This document shows, piece after piece, positions 19,424 through 31,285 of a stretch of 64,000 bases of DNA. A program made the position numbers and the translations under genes. How positions within the stretch are numbered: position 1 is the first letter of the stretch; each line of letters opens with the position of its first letter. The notes under the pieces were generated by a model, which ran no database searches, was not told where the DNA came from, and was given only the letters and a program-made list of their open reading frames with translations. Origin of the DNA: Durusdinium trenchii (taxonomy: Eukaryota; Sar; Dinophyceae; Suessiales; Symbiodiniaceae); contig CAXAMN010021284.1 in assembly GCA_963970005.1 (NCBI GenBank), positions 300,549-364,548 of the forward strand, written 5' to 3'.

Positions 19424-19761
19424 ATCTGGCGGGTACTAACTTACAAATTCTTATGCATTGGCCTTGGAAGCAGGCGTGGACACACACACGACTCACGACA
19501 CAAATGGTTCACTATGAAGTCATAGTATGTGATTGTTTTGTTGCCACAACTCTTGTGCTATCATGAAATTATTTGTATCATGAATCATGATTGTTTTTTT
19601 TGTCGGGTGCTTCCATCAGACATGCATGTGCCGGTGCACTGTTCAACCACCTGTGAGTCACAGAGTGTATCCTCCGAATTTCGCCATGAAAAACACCCAG
19701 TCGTCTTACTGAGACTCGCCCTGTGTGGGTCTTCACACCTCTCTCGCCTTCCTAAACGCAG

Positions 19762-19907
19762 GCCTGGATCAACAATTGGAGCAACACTTCACCGACCGCG
19801 TTCTGGAATCACTGGGCTCTGCCTCCAAGGCGGAGACCAAAAGGGAATCCGTGCGACGCGACCCAGACTCACCACAGACACGACTTGTTTGGGACTGGCA
19901 GTCTTGA
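19762..19907 (+). CDS. Probable terminal exon
   Basis: After an acceptor-like CTAAACGCAG, the frame reads GLDQQLEQHFTDRVLESLGS then ASKAETKRESVRRDPDSPQT and ends RLVWDWQS, TGA. Charged, helical, good codon bias. Upstream exons were not identified with certainty. Confidence 0.4.
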
Positions 19908-20636
19908 CTCCCGATCAGGCCAGGGGTGACTTGGGGCCAATATAGGAGATGCGCCCAATCCTCCAAATGAGGAAAACATACTGAAATCTTTGAGGTATTG
20001 TATTTTACCCGTTTTGCTCTCTTTTAGTCACATACTTCAAAAGGACCATTTTAGCATACGTTATCGACTGTGACAGCTACACTTGGAAGAACCCACTTGT
20101 CCGAATGTTGTCCTTGCAGACACTTGATCCAGTATTTGCAGTGGCCATGACACAAGTTGCTTCTTTTGCACAACCCGAGAAGATACTTGGCTGTTGCCCC
20201 TAATTACTTACAGTTGTCCTTGTATTTGCCACAGAAGGCTGCCTGCCAGACATTTAATCCAACAGAGCCTTGCAGGGCTCTACCTTGTAGTGAGCAATGC
20301 ATCCATCCAAGTTGGCCAAGTCACCCAAAAACCACGGCTAGCCAAAACGCATGCGGCATCTTCACCATGTTTCCTTTTGTTCAATCCGCCGATTTCGAGC
20401 AAAAGATGGCTGAACTTGTCCCACCAAACAAAGCGTGGCCCAAGCGAATCCGCTGAGATTTATCCACCTTTGGGTTTCGTGAGGATGTGCAATGGTGGAG
20501 ACTTGCAAACTCAATGAATTATACAATGAATTTAGTTTTTCAATAACCACCAGCCAGTCGTCGATTGTCGTCATGTCTTTGTGTGTGTTGCTGCTGTTGC
20601 TGTTGTGTTTTGGTCCTGCCAGTCGTCGTGTTGCCA

Positions 20637-20676
20637 TGTCTCTCTCTTTCTCTTTCTGTCTCTCTCTCTCTCTCAT
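20637..20676. repeat. (CT)n microsatellite
   Basis: TCTCTCTTTCTCTTTCTGTC(TC)n tract. The Cys/Ser-Leu ORFs across it are artefacts. Confidence 0.85.
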
Positions 20677-20704
20677 GTTTTTGTTGTTTTGTTTGGTCGT
20701 TAAC

Positions 20705-20868
20705 TGAGCAAATTCGATGCACAGTTGCCGCGGAAGAGATGCATTCTTTGGCAGTTGGAATGGACCAAAAATGGTCGTTAACTGAGCAAATTCCAGATAC
20801 TGTGTGCAAGAGAGTGGGTTCCAGCATGTTCTTCCCAGCACCCGATCTCATCGAATTGTTGGTCAGGT
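20705..20868 (+). CDS. Exon-like segment with an internal 22-bp repeat
   Basis: The frame reads LTEQIRCTVAAEEMHSLAVG, DQKWSLTEQIPDTVCKRVGS then SMFFPAPDLIELLVR up to a donor-like CAG|GTATGA. The word TGGTCGTTAACTGAGCAAAT occurs at 20,694 and again at 20,772, so WSLTEQI is encoded twice. Product unknown. Confidence 0.4.
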
Positions 20869-21060
20869 ATGACTGCCTACCTGCCTACAGGTATGCTGAA
20901 ACATGCTGAAACATTGACCCCTTTTTCAACCACCCCAAGCCGTGACCATTGTGGGTATCAAGAGGGTTTTTCTGGGTCCGTGAAGCGGTTTGGACGGAGA
21001 CCACCTCGTGAAGCGGTGTGGACGCACGACGACTCGTCCGGTCGGCACGGTTGGCTTTGA

Positions 21061-22140
21061 CCGGCAAGCCATGGTGACACAGAGCACATAAGGAGACTAA
21101 GGAGACCATAGTCCAATGATGAAATGGGTACTATATGGTACTAGTAAGTTACGCAGATGCGTCTGAAACAGTGTGCTTATATGTGCTTTATGTAAGCTGC
21201 TGTCGTGATGTTGTTTCATTCATGAAGGATATTTGTTTTTTCTTTAACGACGTTTGTTGCTTTGTGTGTTGAACATGCCCCTACCTTCTCAACATCAGTT
21301 CCTTCTCGGCGTGGTCAATGCATCTGTGAACAAAGACATTTGTGTGTTTTCAAGACCAGTTCATAATACTTCAGACTTTCAATACGACACACACACACAG
21401 AGATCGATATATGATATATAAATCTAACTTGTTGATCATGGAGCAGAATCCTTCAAGAGCCAGTAGTCCTGGTGCATATTGCCATGTCTGGTAGTCTTTT
21501 CATGGCTATTCAGCTTGGTAGATGTGTGCACAAACCATGTCATCAAGCATCATCAACCTATTTCAGACCTTGGTGAGTTCCTGACCCCAACCATGACATG
21601 TCCTGTCTATACAAATCCAAACAACCAGTTCATTATACAAGTCCATAGGAATCCATTTCTGTTTGTTCCGTGGGGCGAGCTGTGGATCGACACCTTTTTC
21701 GCCGTCAGGTGGACCTTGTCCTGGGCCATCGGTCGGACTGCCATGGGTCGTGAGTGAAACAGAGGGTGAAGGAGGGTAAGAGGATGAGTGAAAATCTGCT
21801 GGAACATGCTGGAACCAGTGCTGGAACCCATCTTTTTAGAATCCGTCTAAAGTTGTTTTGTTCAAATGTTCAAATGTACATTTGCCTTTTTATGTGTCGT
21901 TTTGGAGAATTAAGGGATGAGTTTTTGTAGGAGATCATCCGGAGTTTAGACGGATGAGCTTACGGCGTTCAGTTGTTGATACGTTGTGTGGATTATGCTT
22001 TTGATGCCTTTTACACACCACTCGTATCACGAAAAACACATTGCTGTACGTAGTACTTCGATATACGATTACATCATGCACCCGAGCCACTTGCCGTTGA
22101 AGTTGCCTATAAAAAGGTCACCCCGTTTTCAAGTATCGTC
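21061..22140. other. No gene seen
   Basis: AT/GT-rich sequence with short (CA)n and ATATAT tracts (21,390-21,425). Short open frames have no coding character. Confidence 0.5.
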
Positions 22141-22184
22141 GTTTAAACAACCAGCTGTGATCTCCTTTCTGCGAAAGAGGGGAT

Positions 22185-22380
22185 TTCTCGTCCTCCCACT
22201 CTCCGCTGACCCGACCAGCTCCTCCCCCGCTCGTCCCATCCCAGGACTGGTGGCGCCTTCGGGGCGAACACGAGTTCCGCCGTGTCAGCACGGATGGATC
22301 GCGGGTGAGCCCCGCCATGAAGGCGACCGACGTGGGAACGGGAGAACGGGAGGCGAATGGGCGGCAGAGGAGGAATTGGT
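22185..22380 (+). CDS. Exon-like segment
   Basis: The frame reads SPLTRPAPPPLVPSQDWWRL, RGEHEFRRVSTDGSRVSPAM then ATDVGTGEREANGRQRRNW and a TGA that overlaps a donor-like TTG|GTGAGG. GC3-rich. Another plus frame is also open, so the frame is provisional. Confidence 0.35.
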
Positions 22381-22796
22381 GAGGAAGCCCCCAAGTTTAT
22401 AAGATATTTAACAACACTACCGTGGCTAAAAGAACATGATTTCTGTAACAAGTCGACTTTGAATGACTTTCTACGTTTTAGGGGCCTGGGGTGAGTTCTT
22501 TAAGATCTCTTTAACCTGCATGATATATACATCAACTTTCAAACTACCTGAATTGATGTTTGCAAAAGAACGAACGTTGCAGGAACGGTCAGGGACGTTT
22601 CCCGTTTCCCGTTTTCGCCTTGCAGCAAGGCGAGACACTATGTGGATGCATTATGTATAATATATATTGTATTATTAATAGTAATCGTAATACACTGTAA
22701 TTAATATATATATACACATAATTACTTTATTGACATGTAGGGTGACCACTTGGCTGAATATATGTGCTGATTGGATAGAAACATGACCCTCGCATT

Positions 22797-23015
22797 TTCA
22801 GGGGAGGTTCTTGTCCTCAGCGAACGGCTCAGCCCGGCTTGGTCTTCACCTTCAACTTGGTTTCGAGCATCCAGCTTCCCGAAAAATCCCGGGAGATTGA
22901 CCCAGTCGTACGACGCGCGCCTTGCGATCACGCCCTCACAGGAGAGCCCCCTTCGCCCGGAAGTCTTCGAGGCAAGCAGCGGTTTGTTTGGGGGAGGCTG
23001 CCTATCCCTTTGGCC
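22797..23015 (+). CDS. Exon-like segment of uncertain frame
   Basis: It follows an acceptor-like CATTTTCAG. One frame reads EVLVLSERLSPAWSSPSTWF, another GLVFTFNLVSSIQLPEKSRE. Both are open with GC-biased third positions. It is probably a real exon because of base composition and border. Confidence 0.35.
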
Positions 23016-23611
23016 AGTTGTTTGAGTGGATTGTGCGTGTGGGCCAGACACCAAGCTAGGCGCCCAAACATGTCAAGCCAGATAAAATACCACTAGAACA
23101 AGAGAGCTACACAGCTACATTTTGCAAAAGGCGGTACAGGATGTGGTACTGTGGGTGAACGATTTTTGTTGTCCGGTGTCCTTGTTTTCACCTGTCGACA
23201 TGCTTCTTTGTTGATAGTTTTTGAGGGTGAGGGTGAGGTTTGCCCTGAAGTGTCAAGCTCTGGATTTTTCAGGATTTTGTGTGCAGTGCTTGCTGCTAGG
23301 GAGAATCTGCCAGAGGCCCCGGCCGGATCTGGTTTGGGAAGATTGATGCCTAGCCTAGAACCAGGACTTTTTGGAGTCCACCTTTTTTAAGAGGCTAGAA
23401 GAAGAAGGAGAAGTGGAGATCACTACGGAACCATGAGCGGAATAGCTGTGAGCAATAGATGATGCCTGGGGTTTTGGCCCACCGACAAGTGGGTCTCTCA
23501 ATGTTCTGAGCCACTCAATGTCCAGCCAAGCAGACATTTCCCTCTGAACCATTCACGTGGTTCCACGTGTGAGAAGCAGCTCTGTTTAGACCAAAAGCAC
23601 AACTGAACGTT

Positions 23612-24850
23612 CAGACGAACTTGGAGCCGTGGTCCACCATGCAGCTTCACCCTTCCTGGACAACAATGAAATGCACTGCTTCAAAAGCCCGTCGGCTCAA
23701 AGGCCGACATACCCAGGTAAACACTCCTAAGGCCAAGCGACGGACCATTCTTGAGCTTCAATTTCCTGAACCTTGCAGGGGATCGTTGCCTGGGAGGTCT
23801 CCCTATAGGACCCATATTAGGTTCTTTCCCAAAAGCCCAAATGCCAAAGATGGGCTGGTTTCGTCATGGCACCTCCCTCACCCAAAACGACAGGTGAACA
23901 CCCCATGGTAGAGGAATCTCTTCCTTCTTTTTCAGGGGTCAACCGCCCGGGCGCCCGGGTGCCATGACGACTCCGTCCCGATGCGTGGCGCTACCGCCAG
24001 GTCTCAACTTCGATCGGCTCTGGAGCGCATTGGGCACCTTGGCTTTCGCCTCATGGGAACAGGTACTGTACTTTGTGGAGACCCCCGACCCCAACCCCAC
24101 TGGGAATGCTGTGGTTGGATCTGTGGTTTGGGGGGGTTGAATTGATTTGTCCATGGCATAACATGTTCAGTCCCATAGTGTTTGGGATCAATGATTCCAT
24201 TGGCGTCAGCATCACACCGCCTACGACACACTGGAACCCCCAAGAGTTCCAGGGGCTCTGCAGTGAGCCAGGTCTGACACTCGATTCATGTCGATGCATG
24301 GCCAATTTTCCAATGGACCCCATCTTTAATTTACTAACCTATGCCGGATTAATCGGATGCATGTTGAGCCATCGATCCGTACCCTTCAGCTTGAGAACTC
24401 CCAAGACACCGTGTCTCTCGATGCATGGTATGATGCATGGTATGATGCGTTCGAGGATGATTTCGCTGAGGAAGTCTTGCCTGATGCCGCTCGCTTGGAG
24501 CTGGAGGTGGACCTGGAACGCGACTTGTCGGAGTTTTGGGGCCACGACTGGATGTGCCTGAAGCGACCCAGTGGTTATTTACACAGTAGAAGCCCACGCC
24601 CACGCCCATGATTTTCACCCCAGAGCGATGGGTTTTTTCAACCGATTCTGGGATTCCGGGATCTTACTACAGGGCTCTCGAAACGCACGCGCCGGTCTTC
24701 CACAGGAGGGGTCAAAATGACCCAGAAAAAAACAAAAACACAACTCCCCTTTGAGGAGCGTCCAGGGCGGAGGTTCCTCACGCATGCATTGGTGCCCGAT
24801 TCCATCGGCCGACGGGGCCGAAGGCTGAACGCCTCGGATGGAGACCGTTG
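23612..24850 (+). CDS. Multi-exon gene model, phase-1 introns, product unknown
   Basis: Proposed exons: 23,612-23,717 (DELGAVVHHAASPFLDNNEM, CFKSPSAQRPTYP, donor CCCAG|GTAAAC); 23,778-23,819 (DRCLGGLPIGPIL); 23,938-24,060 (GCHDDSVPMRGATARSQLRS, ALERIGHLGFRLMGT, donor ACAG|GTACTG); about 24,370-24,571 (NSQDTVSLDAWYDAWYDAFE, ARLELEVDLERDLSEFW); 24,705-24,850 (MTQKKTKTQLPFEERPGRRF, LVPDSIGRRGRRLNASDGDR, TGA). A seven-codon microexon at 24,252-24,271 would also fit. Most junctions are AG|G..G|GT and keep phase 1, which supports one gene. The fourth exon is acidic, the last basic. No domain recognised. Borders of the fourth exon are the weakest part. Confidence 0.5.
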
Positions 24851-25026
24851 AGGAGTAATCCCGCCCGCGGCGCCAGAATGGACGTCTCCATCCGTCCGAC
24901 CTTCCCGTTGGACGATCGTTTTTTCGAAAAGTGACCTGCATTTCTCCCGCGAAGCACCGGTCATGTAGGCCCAAAAAGCTTTGCGCCATCATGGATCGTT
25001 TGGGCTGATATGGGGGTGTTGATGAG

Positions 25027-25230
25027 TTGATGAATCAAGCACCCACACTGCTGGACTCCTTGCCGGGCCCTCTGCTGGACTCCGTCCGCAACCCAGGTGA
25101 CGGAATGCCCGTCACAGAGGCGATCGGGCCTGTGGCAGTCCGACGGGTGATCGCGAGAGTTGGATCGGGTTTTGTAAAGGATTCCCTACACGTCCAACCA
25201 TATCCTCAGAAGGTGGTTAAACCATGTTAA
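25027..25230 (+). CDS. Exon-like ORF
   Basis: The frame reads MMNQAPTLLDSLPGPLLDSV, then GDGMPVTEAIGPVAVRRVIA and RVGSGFVKDSLHVQPYPQKV before a stop. A donor-like CCCAG|GTGACG interrupts it at 25,095, so it may be two exons or one short ORF. It lies ~180 bp past the 23.6-24.85 kb gene, same strand. Confidence 0.4.
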   Translation: MMNQAPTLLDSLPGPLLDSVRNPGDGMPVTEAIGPVAVRRVIARVGSGFVKDSLHVQPYPQKVVKPC

Positions 25231-25448
25231 ACCCCTCAGGAGGAAGTTGGAGGCCTACAGATTGGAGTGTGGTTGACATCGTGGCGAACTCCCTAGAATC
25301 AGGGACCAGGGGAAGAGAGGGAAGATGAGGGAAGCGTTTTTGGGACGAGTCGGACCGAGTCGGATGAGCCTTCTTTGGGCATCAAGCTGCGGCCCTGTTG
25401 GATGCCACCGCTGCTTTGGAGGTAAGCCCCTGAACTGTTCATTTGCAG

Positions 25449-25735
25449 CCATTCAGGCCATTCGCCCAATCGGAAAATCTTCCAAGAGAACCCAAGAAGA
25501 GAATGGGGCTCTCCTTTTGGAGATGGGTCGAAGAGGATGGCACGGGAGGTTCTCTCCATCGACGTACCACGCTGCAGACATGATTTCTGGGTGCCAAGTG
25601 CTTGTGGCAAGATGGAGCAAAAGACCGGGGACGAACGAGCAGGAGTTTCAATGTCTTGCCATGACCGCTCAATCGGTGACAACCAGACCAGAACTGGCAG
25701 AAAGCACGAACCGAGTCTGTGATCTTTGTGGCTAA
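25449..25735 (+). CDS. Probable terminal exon
   Basis: After TTCATTTGCAG the frame reads AIQAIRPIGKSSKRTQEENG, ALLLEMGRRGWHGRFSPSTY, then AQSVTTRPELAESTNRVCDL and CG, TAA. Codon use is protein-like. A C-terminal CDLCG is the only motif-like feature. Product unknown. Confidence 0.4.
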
Positions 25736-25739
25736 CCGT

Positions 25740-26880
25740 ATGTGCTTTCATGGTCTTGATTGGACACACTTCATTCTTTGGGTTGCCCGCTCACTCGCAT
25801 CCCCCTGTGCCATGCCACATCATGCCACTGGTGATATCTGCTAAACTACCATGCACAAAAAACTATCCTGCGCGTCCTTCGTGCGCAGGTGAAGTATTTG
25901 CTCCCTGAATCGCAGGGAGAGGAGATCTTCCTGCACAACTTGTGCGAGGTCCACTGCCCAGGGGTTTTCGTTTCCAAGGTCCAACGAAAGAGGAATCGTT
26001 TCTGAAGAGAGACCGTTCTCTTGTGCAAAAACACAAGAGAAGCGAGAGAAGCAAGTCATGCCCCAAACAAGATAAATATTGTGATATAATCTATACATGA
26101 CATAATTGTTTGGAGTTTCTTTCAGCATCTTGGCCTTTCACTTGGTGCCATGGGTTTGAGATGGTTTGAGGATTGGGGACTGGGCTTGAAGAAACAGCGT
26201 GGTCAAGCTGAAGAGCTGGTGAGATTGTGTGCTGAAAATGACAAGTCCACAAATGTTCGCCATATTCCCACCAATTTCCGCCATATTCTGGCAGATGTCC
26301 GTCATTAACCCGCAGACCGTTAGTGCAGGTTGCTTCACATCCCAAGTGTGATCCCATGATGACACGTTGGCATGCGAAGAGTTGTATTGCAGAGTGCGCT
26401 TTGTAGGGAGACGCCCCAAGTCTGCAGTCTAGTTTTGTGCTTAAAAACACTCATCCACCAGGAGTCACACAGGGGTGGTGTTTAATTAGTCCCTAAGTGA
26501 GTGGATAATGGGCACCCCTATCCTCCAATAGGCACCTCTTTGGAACTCCTGGCAACTGTATTTATGTCATGTGTGGTCCAGGTATGTCATGTTTATTGCA
26601 AACTGCATATTGTCATGCGAATAGTGAATATGCGGCATATATGGCACGTTTATGTGTCTAGCGCTTTGACTATCGTACTACCCTAGAAGTCCAGTTTCAG
26701 TTCGACTATACTTTCCTTTGTAAAGGAAATTCCGACATCAGGTTACGGTTAGCAGACCATTCCTTTTAAAATCCTTGACTCCCAAGCACAAAAAGGTGAG
26801 AACATTTGTTGGGAATTGGGTGGTCCCTACATTGCAGGCCCAAGATTTTGGATGGAATACCTAGGTCTTGACATGTCTTA
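25740..26880. other. No clear gene
   Basis: Several overlapping frames on both strands of 60-120 codons, none with convincing composition. A mixed intron-like sequence with TATCC and CATGTTTATTG words. Confidence 0.4.
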
Positions 26881-26924
26881 ACAGAGTATACTCATGGTTC
26901 TTTATTCCCCACCGAACAGATCTG

Positions 26925-27060
26925 CTGAGGATTGGGAGAACTTTCGAAATTGGTTTGAACCTGAGGCACGAATGGAGCGCAAGTGCCAAACGAGATGCGG
27001 TGACACGAGATGCCGTCCAAGATGCACACTGGTGTTTCGGAAACACACGTTTCAGTGACC
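26925..27060 (+). CDS. Exon-like segment, Cys-rich
   Basis: The frame RSAEDWENFRNWFEPEARME continues RKCQTRCGDTRCRPRCTLVF up to a CAG at 27,056. A second frame (DLLRIGRTFEIGLNLRHEWS) is also open. The four cysteines in the first frame could bind metal, but the frame choice is not secure. Confidence 0.3.
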
Positions 27061-27422
27061 AGTGTACGTGCATGCCAGGCCACAAATCAAAACGGGGCTG
27101 TCACTTTTTTTGGAACACATTCATTCTTGGGGCCTTGCTCGGATGGCCAGAAGATGCCAGAAGCAAATGGAATAAAAGTCTTGGGGCCTGGATAGAACTA
27201 ATGTTTGTTCTTCCCACAAGCTCATGATAAAGCTGCACGCAGCGTCAAGGCATACAGTTTCTTCCCCTGCCGCTACCAGTGGATGAATTAAAGACGTCAA
27301 AAGAGTGGGAGTTCCCAAATCGAGCAATTCTATGAGATGTGCGTTGCACTTCAAAGTGCTTAAAAGGACCCCCAAAGAGAATCTAATGTATATACTGTAT
27401 ATATATATAGCTGCCATTGCCG

Positions 27423-27566
27423 CCAAACTCCTCCAATTCCTCCCCCGAGAGCCACGAAAGTGTCCGAATCCACCACCAAGTCCGTTGTCCAGACTTCCTC
27501 TTTTGGCGGCCCCAACACAACGCAAAAGCAACACAACCCCCCACAAGAACATCAACACAGTTCCCG
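27423..27566 (+). CDS. Exon-like segment of uncertain frame
   Basis: All three plus frames are open. KVSESTTKSVVQTSSFGGPN and AKLLQFLPREPRKCPNPPPS are the two best readings. It ends in ACACAG. GC-rich against AT-rich surroundings ((AT)n at 27,395-27,410). Confidence 0.3.
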
Positions 27567-27803
27567 AGGGGTGCTATCCATGGAGGTTAGGGGTACCCAG
27601 AACATCCACTCACTTAGCCCTCACTTAGGTACTAAACCGCTTGAGCTCCAAACTATCCTGATAGGTTGACCTGCTAATCTATTCTCCTCATTTTTGATGG
27701 TCAGCCAGGGTCCCCCTTGGTTTGACCCACTGCAATATGTAACATTCAAACCATCACATACCATCACCCATCCCTCCAGCCCCTCCGGTCGACTCCGGTC
27801 CTC

Positions 27804-27948
27804 CGGTCAGGTCAACCGTTGCATTCATGGGAATAGCTCCGGCGAGAGCATCTCCTGCGCGTTCCGCCCACCTTTCGGAACTCGCATGAACGGCCACCGC
27901 GGCGCAACGGCGGAGGGCGGAGGGCGGTGGAGATCGGTTGGAGGTGTT
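27804..27948 (+). CDS. Exon-like segment
   Basis: The frame NRCIHGNSSGESISCAFRPP then FGTRMNGHRGATAEGGGRWR is open and GC3-rich. A minus-strand frame is open over the same interval. Product unknown. Confidence 0.3.
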
Positions 27949-28234
27949 AACACACTTCCTCCTAAGATGGAAGTGGAGAACTCCTCTGTTGGTAGAGGAG
28001 GTGTTTGTCAGATTCTGTTCAGGGGCCATGTTCTGCCATGATTGTTGGAGAGAGGGTATTCAGTGCTGGGGGTTGGCGATGTTTTGGAAAGCACAGTGGA
28101 GTTTGGCGAGGAAGAGATGGACAGAAACCTCACGCAAGCTTGGTGATTTCATCGAAGAACCCAGGCAATCAACTCATCAACACGTGCTAAAATATCTAAA
28201 ATATGACACGGTTCCATGACCTACTTAGGGGTCT

Positions 28235-28405
28235 ATGTCTATCAGATTGACCAAGAGACACAGAGTTCCAACCGGTCTAACCAGGGTGGCTCTTCTCAGC
28301 GTGCGCTCCGTGTGTTCCATGTGCTTCGTCGCGTTCGCGGCGAATAGACCTGCTTCGTCGCTCGGTTCGAGATCGGCCTCGTCGGGTCGGGGGATCCGTG
28401 ATGCC
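28235..28405 (+). CDS. Exon-like segment
   Basis: The frame RVPTGLTRVALLSVRSVCSM then CFVAFAANRPASSLGSRSAS is open with strong third-position G/C, ending GRGIRDASG, TGA. It might also be read on the minus strand. Confidence 0.3.
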
Positions 28406-28989
28406 TCGGGTTGATGAGAGGAAGGAAGTGGTGGGAGCAGATGAAACGGCGGCTGGTATGCCTTGGAGTTGTATGACATGTAAGACGTCTAGCAAGTTGT
28501 ATGGTGAGATCAGACGAGGATCAGAGATGAGAATCAGATGAGGATCAGAGACTTTCAGGGACGTGGACGTGTCTTAAGCCGTCTTGTTCGCCCAAAGACG
28601 GCGATGAAACAGGGAGGCATCTGAGGCATTTAACGAGGCCAGGCCCAATCACCAAATGATCATCACCTACACTCAGAACTCACATGGACCCTGAGCAATT
28701 GGAGTGCCCCCACTTGGAGTGATAAACATGGGGCGTCTCAACAACCTCCGGTATGATTCCGGTATGATACCATTGAACCATATTGAACCCATAAAGACCG
28801 TTTGACATCGCCGATTTGGTGCTGCGTCCTCCACTTTGGGTCGAGGCAGACGTGGCTAAATATGTTTTTCCGAATCCGGGGGCCTTGTGGCTCAAGGGTG
28901 TTCCTTGCGTGTGGTTCTTTACTTTCACAGCCAATTGGGTTGTCATTCTATTCAGAAACACCGCAGATCTTCCGTGGATCTGAACATCC

Positions 28990-29145
28990 ACCCCAACTGA
29001 TCCGGTTGCCTGTCCAAAGGGGGCTAGCCCAAAAAAGCAACGCAGAAAGCAACGAAGAGACCGAGAGTTCCGTTTCCGGATCTTCCGGTTCCCGGGTGGT
29101 GCTCATTCTCATCCAGTCATACCTGGCGTTTCATGAATTGGGGTG
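28990..29145 (+). CDS. Exon-like segment
   Basis: The frame LAQKSNAESNEETESSVSGS and SGSRVVLILIQSYLAFHELG ends at a TGA that overlaps a donor-like GG|GTGAGT. A Ser/Glu-rich linker followed by a hydrophobic stretch. Confidence 0.35.
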
Positions 29146-29329
29146 AGTAGAATGGGTTTCGTCATACCTGGTGAATCCCTTTTTCTGGCGATCCATCTCT
29201 TTCTTTCCCGGCGTGGACTCGCCATGGTTTTTCGCACATCCTTCGATCCACTTCGATCCACTGTAGACGCCCTTTTCGCCCTTTTCGTCCATGTCAAAAC
29301 ATCCACCGAGGCCTTTCAATGGTGACTTC

Positions 29330-30600
29330 GGATGGCTCGAGGCCGAGCAAAGGTCCTTGACAGGAGGTCCATTTCAGGTTTTTGGGGGAAGACAGGAGGT
29401 CCATTCCTTCAGTTGGATGTTCCTTCGGGGGGGCGACTCTTGCGGGGTCGGAGCTGTTGGAGCCTACGGTGTTGGAGAGGTGTGCAGCAAAATGCAGTGT
29501 CATTCAGAACATCGTGAATTGCGCCAGAGGCACAGAACCCAAGACAAAAATAGATCTACCCCAGTGGATCCCAGTGGATCCATCAGTTGCCACTATATAA
29601 GATATAAGGAACCAGGATTTCGTTCAGTTAATGATTTCAGCTTTTTGGATTCACTGGTTGCCAGCTATATATACTAGGTATCTGGATCGCTGGGCTATAT
29701 TTAATTATATACGACAAATCTTAGTGAAGAACTATTTTGATAGGAAAAGCATGTGCTTTGGCCTTGGGTGGTTGGTGGTCCCAAAATGGAGGTCGCAAAA
29801 CGGCTCATCCGGTAGATCTATTCCTTCCCAAGATCCATCTGCCGACGGGGTGTGCAAAGGTGGTAGAAGACCTGGTCGTCTGAGATGGGTCCAGCTTCAC
29901 ACAAAAAGGCGATGTCAGTTCAGGGCTTGCAGGGAAATAACGTTTTACAGGTGGTTGAGGCTGGTGGTAGTGGTGGTTGTCGTTTCACAGGCCGTAGGCA
30001 TACCAGCAGTTTCATGTCGGGATGCCTGGAGGAGGTCGGTGTGCCCAGGCCACATCCACTGGATGGGACTCAGATTCGCTGCACTTCTTCCAGGGGTTCA
30101 CTACCTGAATTGTGCCACATAGAGAGACCTCTCACTCCCCCTTTGGCCCAAAGGAACAACGAATGTCCATTTGGGATCGCTCTCCTCCCTCTGCGCAAGG
30201 CTTCGCCTCACGATAGCTCAACTTACAGCAGAGAAGACCTGAGGACCGATGGCAAGCGAACGTGACCTGGCAAGATCAAGATCCTCACGTGGTGCTTCTG
30301 TGTTTTTCTTTGAGGGGAATCGGCTTCAAACGGTTCAATCACCACAACCTGTTGGAGGGAAGAAGATATGATGCCGTGCTGGGGCCCTCCTTTTCGGGGG
30401 CAAAAAATGCAGACACCTGGTCACATCCGCCCTGGTCACATCCGACTTCCACTGAATCCAGGCAAAGATAACATAACACATACGAAAACCATCAGGCTCA
30501 TCTAGCCTGAACCGGGTGTCCTCCAAATAGCAAGTGGGTGTCCTCCAGATGAGCCTCATATTAGACCGAAGTTTGTTATGACATAAAACCATCCCCTTTG
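29330..30600. other. Scattered weak open frames
   Basis: Frames of 60-160 codons occur at 29,631-30,122 and 29,885-30,265 but lack a consistent codon pattern. GTCCTCCA words are repeated near 30,520-30,550. Most likely intron or intergenic DNA with possibly one short exon. Confidence 0.35.
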
Positions 30601-31285
30601 ACATTTCCTCTATGAAATGGGTGGCCTTGAGGCCCGTATAAAATGTGTGTGTTTCTTTTTTTTAATAGAGAAACATTTTTTGGAAAAAGATGAAGACCTG
30701 CAATTTATAGAAAATCAAGGGTCTTCTACTCACCAACAACAAAAACATGTCAGGTATCCTTCCTTTTTATAGAGCGCAAATGTGTGGCATTTCGTTATGG
30801 CAGTCAGAGGTGAGAAAACATTTTATAGAGGGAATTTGCGAGAATAAACAACAACAAAACACATTTTATAGAGATAAAGTCTACACATAACGACAGACTC
30901 ATCAGCAAGACAGACATTTTGTAGGGAAAGATGCCGAAAGAGTAGTGAACAAAATAACACCGTACTTGAATCCATGTCTTGAATCTACATGTATGGATCA
31001 CAGGACATCTCCTCTATAAATAGTGTTTTGCCTTCTTAATTCCTGACCCCAAACATAAGGATCCTCAGAAAATCATTTTATAGAGGACCATTTTGAGCAT
31101 GCTTACCTTGGTTGTTAGCAAGTTGCTCGACTGATGTTATCAGAGTCACACTCAATTTATAGAGTGCATTTTTCTCCGGTACCTCTTCATTCTATAGTGT
31201 TTTAGGTGGTGCCCGCCAAATTATATCTATAAAATGACTGACACAACCCCTCCTAGTGAATGTTCATGGGGCTATAAAACCATCT
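30600..31285. repeat. Interspersed ATTTTATAGAG motif array
   Basis: Around ten copies of ATTTTATAGAG or close variants are spaced about 40-95 bp: near 30,706, 30,766, 30,820, 30,863, 30,915, 31,076, 31,155 and 31,190. Reverse-orientation copies lie near 30,608, 31,012 and 31,228. The sequence between the motifs is not repeated. No gene here. Confidence 0.6.
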
